Shown in pieces: positions 59,800-64,000 of a stretch of 64,000 nt of DNA. The notes under the pieces were generated by a model. It saw only the letters and a list, made by a program, of their open reading frames with translations. It was not told the origin of the DNA and ran no database searches. The translations under genes and the position numbers were made by a program. Origin of the DNA: JADHMP01 sp016779985 (lineage in GTDB: Bacteria; Bacteroidota; Bacteroidia; Flavobacteriales; Flavobacteriaceae); NCBI GenBank assembly GCA_016779985.1, contig JADHMP010000010.1, positions 1 through 64,000 of the forward strand. The letters are read 5' to 3'. The first letter of the stretch is position 1. Every line of letters begins with the position of its first letter.

Positions 59800-60567
59800 A
59801 TGAAGAAAATTATTATTGGAAGTTTCCTTTTATTTAGTGCCTTTTCATTTTCTCAAACCACAGCCATGATTGCCTTGGTTTTAGAGGAGGGCAAAGAGAG
59901 TGAATATTTAGCAAAAGAAAAAAACTGGAACAAAGCAGCTCAGGCCATGGTTGATGCTGGTATGATTGCACAATGGTCCGTTTGGAAGAGAACGCCAAGA
60001 GATGGAGATGAAGACTGGGCTCACTATTATGTTTTTAGAAGGACTACAGCAGAACAGGATGCGAATCCCAAAAAATGGGATAATCTGAATCAAGTAATTG
60101 CTAGGGCTTTTAAGGGTAAAAGCCAAAAAGCAATAGATAAAATGCTTTCTTTTGAGGGCATATTTAAAGACCGTAGAGAACGAGAATACAAATGGATTTC
60201 TACCACAGGTTGGCTAGGGCTTGAATGGGAAATAGGAGACAAGGGCTATTTTCACTTTATGAGACAAAAAAAGGATGATTTTGTAAACTATGAAGACCAA
60301 CTATGGAAGCCAGTTGCACAACAACAAATTTTAGATGGCTACAGGAAATTTTGGGGCTTAGGTGAGATTACTAAAAAAGATGATCCTACTAAAGCGCTCA
60401 ATGCTAATTTCACTCATATTGCTTTTAATTTTATGACTAAAAAGGGAGCAGCACCAGCTCCAGAAATACCCGATGATTTTATAACTCAAAAAGCCTGGGA
60501 GGGGCTTCAAAATTCAAGAGAAATGCTCCCCTCAGAAGAGTTGACCTTAGTTTATTCTACCTTTTAA
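59800..60567 (+). CDS. Secreted protein with two DABB-like repeats
   Basis: A 255-residue exported protein (signal MKKIIIGSFLLFSAFSFS). It seems to consist of two related halves. The first reads MIALVLEEGKESEYL, NWNKAAQAMVDAGMIAQWSV, DWAHYYVFRRTT; the second GYFHFMRQKKDDFVNYEDQL, WKPVAQQQILDGYRKFWGLG, NFTHIAFNFM: the same order of a beta-strand, E/D-xx-E/DY, a W-x-x-x-A-Q helix, a short W turn, and an A-H-[YI]-x-x-F strand. That suggests duplicated ferredoxin-like (dimeric alpha-beta barrel) domains. No homologue is named. It is bounded downstream by a hairpin terminator. Confidence 0.75.
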   Translation: MKKIIIGSFLLFSAFSFSQTTAMIALVLEEGKESEYLAKEKNWNKAAQAMVDAGMIAQWSVWKRTPRDGDEDWAHYYVFRRTTAEQDANPKKWDNLNQVIARAFKGKSQKAIDKMLSFEGIFKDRREREYKWISTTGWLGLEWEIGDKGYFHFMRQKKDDFVNYEDQLWKPVAQQQILDGYRKFWGLGEITKKDDPTKALNANFTHIAFNFMTKKGAAPAPEIPDDFITQKAWEGLQNSREMLPSEELTLVYSTF

Positions 60568-60592
60568 ACAAGGAGTTACATTTCTATTAAAA

Positions 60593-60616
60593 AAACCTCC
60601 CTTGTGGAGGTTTCTT
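60593..60616 (+). terminator. Hairpin terminator after the two-repeat secreted protein
   Basis: Stem AAACCTCC / loop CTTGT / GGAGGTTT, 8 bp, followed by a short T-rich segment CTTTATT, 26 bases after the preceding stop. Confidence 0.75.
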
Positions 60617-61217
60617 TATTCATTTTTTTTAACTTTATATTTTCCCGTGTGGACTGGGAGTCAAAATAAAGTCGCGGTTGGAGAGAACGCATCCGAAAAA
60701 ATCGTTACATAAGTTTCATTCATAATTATTGCTCTGTAGAGTTTCTAAGATTATGCAAAAGCTTTTGAAAACGAACAGCAAGACATCAATCTGTTTATTT
60801 TTATGCCCCATAATTGGAAACTGTAATGAGCAATTTTTATGGTAAAATTGTATGTCATGAAATATTACAACAAAACTAGAACCATTGAACAAAAAGTGCT
60901 TGATCGTCAAACTCTTGTTTTATTAGAGAAACAAAATGATCTTTTAAAAGAGATTTTGGAAGTATTAAAAAAATGATTTAAAGCTTTTTTTTCGCTCCTG
61001 TTTTTTATTGTATACTCTCTAGTAATCCTAAGTAATTTAGTATCAGTTTTCAAGCTATTTAAAGAGATGAGGCTGAGTCTCATTTACCTGTCTTTTCAAA
61101 TAAAATAGCAGAAAACGAGGGGATAATTTTACAACTAAGTTTGTTCTATGGCCACGCTTTCTATTTTGAAATACTGGAGAGTATTTGTTTTCTATTGAAG
61201 TAGTGAAAGGCTTAAAA
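60617..61217 (+). other. Mostly non-coding interval with one small gene
   Basis: About 600 bases between a terminator and the hypothetical protein on the other strand. It holds only the 39-codon frame at 60857; the rest is AT-rich with no recognisable RNA, repeat or transposon feature. Confidence 0.55.
60857..60976 (+). CDS. Predicted 39-residue coiled-coil peptide
   Basis: ATG at 60857 to TGA at 60974-60976. The product MKYYNKTRTIEQKVLDRQ... continues with TLVLLEKQNDLLKEILEVLK, where Leu/Val/Ile fall in a heptad pattern typical of a short parallel coiled coil, with Lys/Glu between. Such small helical proteins often oligomerise or bind a partner. No homologue recognised and there is no strong ribosome-binding signal, so existence is plausible rather than sure. 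It lies in an otherwise empty interval. Confidence 0.4.
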   Translation: MKYYNKTRTIEQKVLDRQTLVLLEKQNDLLKEILEVLKK

Positions 61218-61616
61218 TTAATTTTTAGAGAATTTTTTGTTTAGTTCATCCACCTCGCTACGCCCAAAAAACATTCCTCCAATTTTCTCGATTACTTCAT
61301 CAGTAATTGCTCTGGCTGAAGTTATATTCCGAATGGAAAAACGCTGCCCGTCAAAAGATTGCAAAACATTTTCTTTTTGTCCCAAAACAATCGAAGTGTG
61401 TAGACGTTCTGTGAGAATGGCCCTCAGCGTTAGTGACCATTGGTCGTGCTCTTCCTCAAAAGCATCAATAGTCTTGTAGGTAGTGTAAAGCACTCTTTGG
61501 TTTGTTTTGTAATTAAGATCTTTTCTTGGTGTACTTTCATATACTGATTGAGCATATAGTTTTGAACTCATGATAAATAAAATTAAAACAATTGATTTTA
61601 AGGGTATACCAAGCAT
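61218..61616 (-). CDS. Hypothetical exported protein
   Basis: A 132-residue protein with an N-terminal hydrophobic signal (LKSIVLILFIMSSKLYAQ). The mature part YESTPRKDLNYKTNQRVLYT then helical segments EEEHDQWSLTLRAILTERLH and ITDEVIEKIGGMFFGRSEVD shows no family I can name. Polar composition suggests a small periplasmic protein. It is divergent from the fourth sulfatase, whose promoter lies immediately upstream of it on the other strand. Confidence 0.6.
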   Translation of the reverse strand: MLGIPLKSIVLILFIMSSKLYAQSVYESTPRKDLNYKTNQRVLYTTYKTIDAFEEEHDQWSLTLRAILTERLHTSIVLGQKENVLQSFDGQRFSIRNITSARAITDEVIEKIGGMFFGRSEVDELNKKFSKN

Positions 61617-61661
61617 CGATAAGACGATTTAAATTGTACTGTTTAGAATTGTTAGCACTTA

Positions 61662-61690
61662 TTGAAAAGTAAAAATAGTTCTTATATTTA
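61662..61690 (+). promoter_or_regulatory. Putative promoter of the fourth sulfatase
   Basis: TTG at 61662-61664, an 18-base spacer, then TATATTTA at 61683-61690, one mismatch from TAnnTTTG. About 25 bases before the ATG at 61715. Confidence 0.5.
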
Positions 61691-61714
61691 AATGATTCTT
61701 ATGAATTTTAATAG

Positions 61715-63289
61715 ATGAGCAGAAAAAATCTTTATTGTTTATTATCACTAGTGGTAATTTCTTTTTTATCATGCAACACTCAAAATAAAGATAGCCGCCC
61801 TAATATCCTTTTTGTCATTGCAGACGATCAAAGTTTTTCTCACACTTCATTTTCTGGTTCTAAATGGGTTGAAACACCTGCCTTTGACAGAGTAGCAAAA
61901 GAAGGGCTTTATTTCACTAATGCTTATACTCCCAATGCAAAATGCGCTCCGTCAAGAGCTATTATTCTCACGGGAAGAAACAGCTGGCAGTTAGAAGCTG
62001 CAGCAAATCATTGGCCTTTTTTTCCTGAAAAATATCAAACCTTTCCAGAGGTTTTAGCCAACAAAGGTTATTTTATTGGCAGAACTGGCAAAGGGTGGGC
62101 CCCCGGGATAGCCAAAAAGAATGGCAAACCAAGAGAACTAGTAGGCCCTAATTATATCTCCCATCAAATAAGCCCACCTACAAAAGAGATTTCTAAAAAC
62201 AATTATTTTAAGAACTTTCTACATTTCCTAGAAGACAAACCTGATGAAAAACCTTTCTTTTTTTGGTTTGGCGCTCACGAGCCACACCGCAATTATTCCT
62301 ATGGTTCAGGAGTGGCTATAGGTAAAAAAGAGACGGCTATGCTCAATACGATACCTCCCATTTTTCCCTTGACTGAAACCGTAAAAAATGATCTACTCGA
62401 CTACGCTTTTGAAATTGAACATTTCGACCAACAACTCAATAAAATGCTTGACCATCTTGAAACCACCGGAATGTTAGAAAATACATTGGTGATTGTTACT
62501 TCAGACAATGGAATGCCTTTTCCTCGTGTCAAAGGTCAAGTTTATCCTTATGATCATCATTTACCACTTGCTATACGTTGGGGTGAAGGAATAAAAAAAC
62601 CAGGACGAGTGATTGACCAATTTGTGAGTTTTGCTGATATTGCTCCTTCCATATTGTCAGCTGCTCAGGTCGCTCTTGAGGAATCCAATATGCAGCCGAT
62701 CGAAGGAAAAAATTGGCAGGACTATTTTAATAATAGTTTTTCAACTGAAACTTCTGCTCAACATCAATTTATTCTTATTGGGAAAGAGCGCCACGATGTA
62801 GGAAGGGAAAATGATGGCGGTTATCCAGTACGTGGCATTGTGACTAAAGAGTATGCCTATATAATCAATTTTGAACCCACCCGCTGGCCGGCTGGAAATC
62901 CAGAGACAGGCTATTTGAATACCGATGGAAGTCCAACCAAAACAGAAATTTTAAATCGTAATCGCAAACAAGATTCGACTCTTTGGAAGTTGGCATTTGG
63001 AAAGCGCTCTGCAGAGGAGCTTTATGATCTTAAAATAGATCCTTATTGTCTGAATAACTTAGCCAATGTGAACTCCTTCAATGAAATTAAAGAAGAGCTA
63101 AAAAATAAATTGATTAAAAATTTAACTGTTCAAAAAGACCCAAGAATGACCGACCCTCACACCCCTATTTTTGATTCTTATCCTTATGCTGATAAAAACA
63201 CACAAAATTTTCATGAGCGGTGGAGCAGAGGTGAAAAAATAAATACTGGGTGGGTGAATCCAACTGATTTTGAAAAAAACGCTAAATAA
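61715..63289 (+). CDS. Sulfatase (S1 family, SGSH-like), lipoprotein
   Basis: A 524-residue sulfatase with lipoprotein signal MSRKNLYCLLSLVVISFLSC. Metal motif ILFVIADDQSFSHTSFSGSK, Cys77 in NAKCAPSRAIILTGRNSWQL (C-x-P-S-R), RTGKGWAPG as the substrate loop and FFFWFGAHEPHRNYSYGSG, VTSDNGMPFPRVKGQVYPY as the second metal region: the P-x-x-K-x-x-Y-D-H-H variant of the sulfamidase type. It resembles SGSH-like sulfatases (S1_8 by eye). It has a ~60-residue C-terminal extension. A partial sulfatase starts 5 bases after its stop, so these two form an operon of their own. Confidence 0.91.
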   Translation: MSRKNLYCLLSLVVISFLSCNTQNKDSRPNILFVIADDQSFSHTSFSGSKWVETPAFDRVAKEGLYFTNAYTPNAKCAPSRAIILTGRNSWQLEAAANHWPFFPEKYQTFPEVLANKGYFIGRTGKGWAPGIAKKNGKPRELVGPNYISHQISPPTKEISKNNYFKNFLHFLEDKPDEKPFFFWFGAHEPHRNYSYGSGVAIGKKETAMLNTIPPIFPLTETVKNDLLDYAFEIEHFDQQLNKMLDHLETTGMLENTLVIVTSDNGMPFPRVKGQVYPYDHHLPLAIRWGEGIKKPGRVIDQFVSFADIAPSILSAAQVALEESNMQPIEGKNWQDYFNNSFSTETSAQHQFILIGKERHDVGRENDGGYPVRGIVTKEYAYIINFEPTRWPAGNPETGYLNTDGSPTKTEILNRNRKQDSTLWKLAFGKRSAEELYDLKIDPYCLNNLANVNSFNEIKEELKNKLIKNLTVQKDPRMTDPHTPIFDSYPYADKNTQNFHERWSRGEKINTGWVNPTDFEKNAK

Positions 63290-63294
63290 AATTT

Positions 63295-64000
63295 ATGCAA
63301 CAATTTTCCCTTCTTAGTGTACTTTTATTTTTTTTCTTTTCCTGCCAAGAAAAGGACTTAGAGAGAAAAAATAAAACATCAAAACCAAATATAATTTTAA
63401 TTGTAGCGGATGATTTAGGGTATGGAGATTTAAGTATTTATGGTCAAAATAATTTTGAAACTCCAAACATCGATAAGTTAGCTAAAAATGGAATGTTATT
63501 TACACAATTTTATTCTGGCAGTACTGTTTGTGCCCCCTCCCGTTCAGCTTTAATGACAGGTCAGCACACAGGGCATACTCCTGTCAGAGGCAATAAAGAA
63601 GTGCGTCCTGAAGGTCAGCACCCTTTGCCAAAAGACACACCTACTCTCGCAAAAGCGTTGCAAAAAGAAGGCTATGTTACTGGAGCCTTTGGCAAATGGG
63701 GATTAGGAGCGCCTGGATCTGAGGGTGATCCAATGAAACAAGGTTTTGATACGTTTTATGGGTACAACTGCCAACGGTTTGGACATCACTATTATCCAAC
63801 ACATTTGTGGCACAATCGAGACTCTATACTTATTTCCCAAAATTTCAATAAAGCAGATCAAGTATATGGTCCAGATCTCATCCAAAAGGAAACTTTAAAG
63901 TTTATTGAAAGGTATCAAAAACAACCCTTTTTTTTATATGTGCCAAGTATTATACCGCACGCAGAACTGATTGCCCCAGTACCATCAATGTCAGTATTCA
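63295..64000 (+). CDS. Sulfatase (S1 family, arylsulfatase A-like), partial at right edge
   Basis: The ATG at 63295 opens a frame that runs off the window (235 codons visible). MQQFSLLSVLLFFFFSC is a lipoprotein signal; NIILIVADDLGYGDLSIYGQ is the classic metal motif of the arylsulfatase A group; Cys79 lies in STVCAPSRSALMTGQHTGHT (C-x-P-S-R); GAFGKWGLGAPGSEGDP and FYGYNCQRFGHHYYP follow. Start supported by the 5-base gap from the previous gene and by the signal. The rest lies beyond the window. Confidence 0.92.
   Translation, partial: MQQFSLLSVLLFFFFSCQEKDLERKNKTSKPNIILIVADDLGYGDLSIYGQNNFETPNIDKLAKNGMLFTQFYSGSTVCAPSRSALMTGQHTGHTPVRGNKEVRPEGQHPLPKDTPTLAKALQKEGYVTGAFGKWGLGAPGSEGDPMKQGFDTFYGYNCQRFGHHYYPTHLWHNRDSILISQNFNKADQVYGPDLIQKETLKFIERYQKQPFFLYVPSIIPHAELIAPVPSMSVF

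Noticed and set aside
1..64000. CRISPR array, transposase or rRNA operon
   Set aside because: No regularly spaced direct repeats of the right size, no transposase motifs, and no 16S/23S landmark sequences on either strand.

Overview
The window reads as a low-GC chromosome segment from a marine-type Bacteroidota, most likely class Flavobacteriia. The reasons are: promoters of the form TTG / 17-20 nt / TAnnTTTG (best cases before rpsA, tRNA-Ser and the msrB pair); almost no Shine-Dalgarno sequences; a DUF3822 gene; a fused aspartokinase-homoserine dehydrogenase thrA; a DnaX without zinc-module cysteines; a GIN-domain adhesin behind an ECF sigma factor; and a C-terminal cluster of formylglycine sulfatases. 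I cannot name the genus from the sequence alone.

Layout. 1-1.06 kb: edge of a coiled-coil lipoprotein gene, a 34-residue membrane peptide and a glycosidase gene cut off inside its catalytic domain. 1.1-7.9 kb: S9 peptidase, lipoamide dehydrogenase, two MsrB paralogues (one cytosolic, one a lipoprotein), an M48 protease with an in-frame stop near its end, and a UMF1 transporter. 7.8-10.7 kb: an ECF sigma / membrane partner / two adhesin-like envelope proteins operon. 10.8-23.1 kb (+): lon, cmk, rpsA, then pyrR-pyrB-unknown-rnz and pdxH-sixA-like-ppk-ppx. 23.1-27.8 kb (-): miaE, dnaX with a probable frameshift or slippage site, the rnpB RNA (+) whose 3' end overlaps rsmD, rsmD, DUF3822 and a single-pass membrane protein. 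27.8-34.8 kb: RecD-like helicase, kdsB, an acyltransferase, yebC, an SDR protein, gcvT and an M24 peptidase. 34.8-39.5 kb (-): thrA-thrB-thrC. 39.7-49.3 kb: clpC, gyrA, a TPR protein, an NlpC/P60 hydrolase, a PgpH-like HD phosphohydrolase and tRNA-Ser(GCU).

From tRNA-Ser onward (49.3-64 kb) the character changes to accessory: a DUF819 membrane protein, a class C beta-lactamase-like hydrolase, a 600-base non-coding stretch with eight phased A-tracts, five sulfatases with intact C-x-P-S-R activation motifs (the last one cut by the window edge), a methyltransferase, and several secreted proteins of unknown function. The sulfatases are all exported and look like a toolkit for desulfating complex, possibly glycosaminoglycan-like, polysaccharides. 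No SusC/SusD pair, polysaccharide lyase or sulfatase-maturating enzyme is visible, so the substrate is open.

Most notable: the dnaX A10 slippery tract directly behind a hairpin, which joins a gamma-length frame to a tau-length -1 frame; the curved DNA before the sulfatases; the rnpB/rsmD overlap; the histone-H1-like tail on ribosomal protein S1; and several unannotated small or broken genes. I saw no complete system that I would confidently call undescribed.
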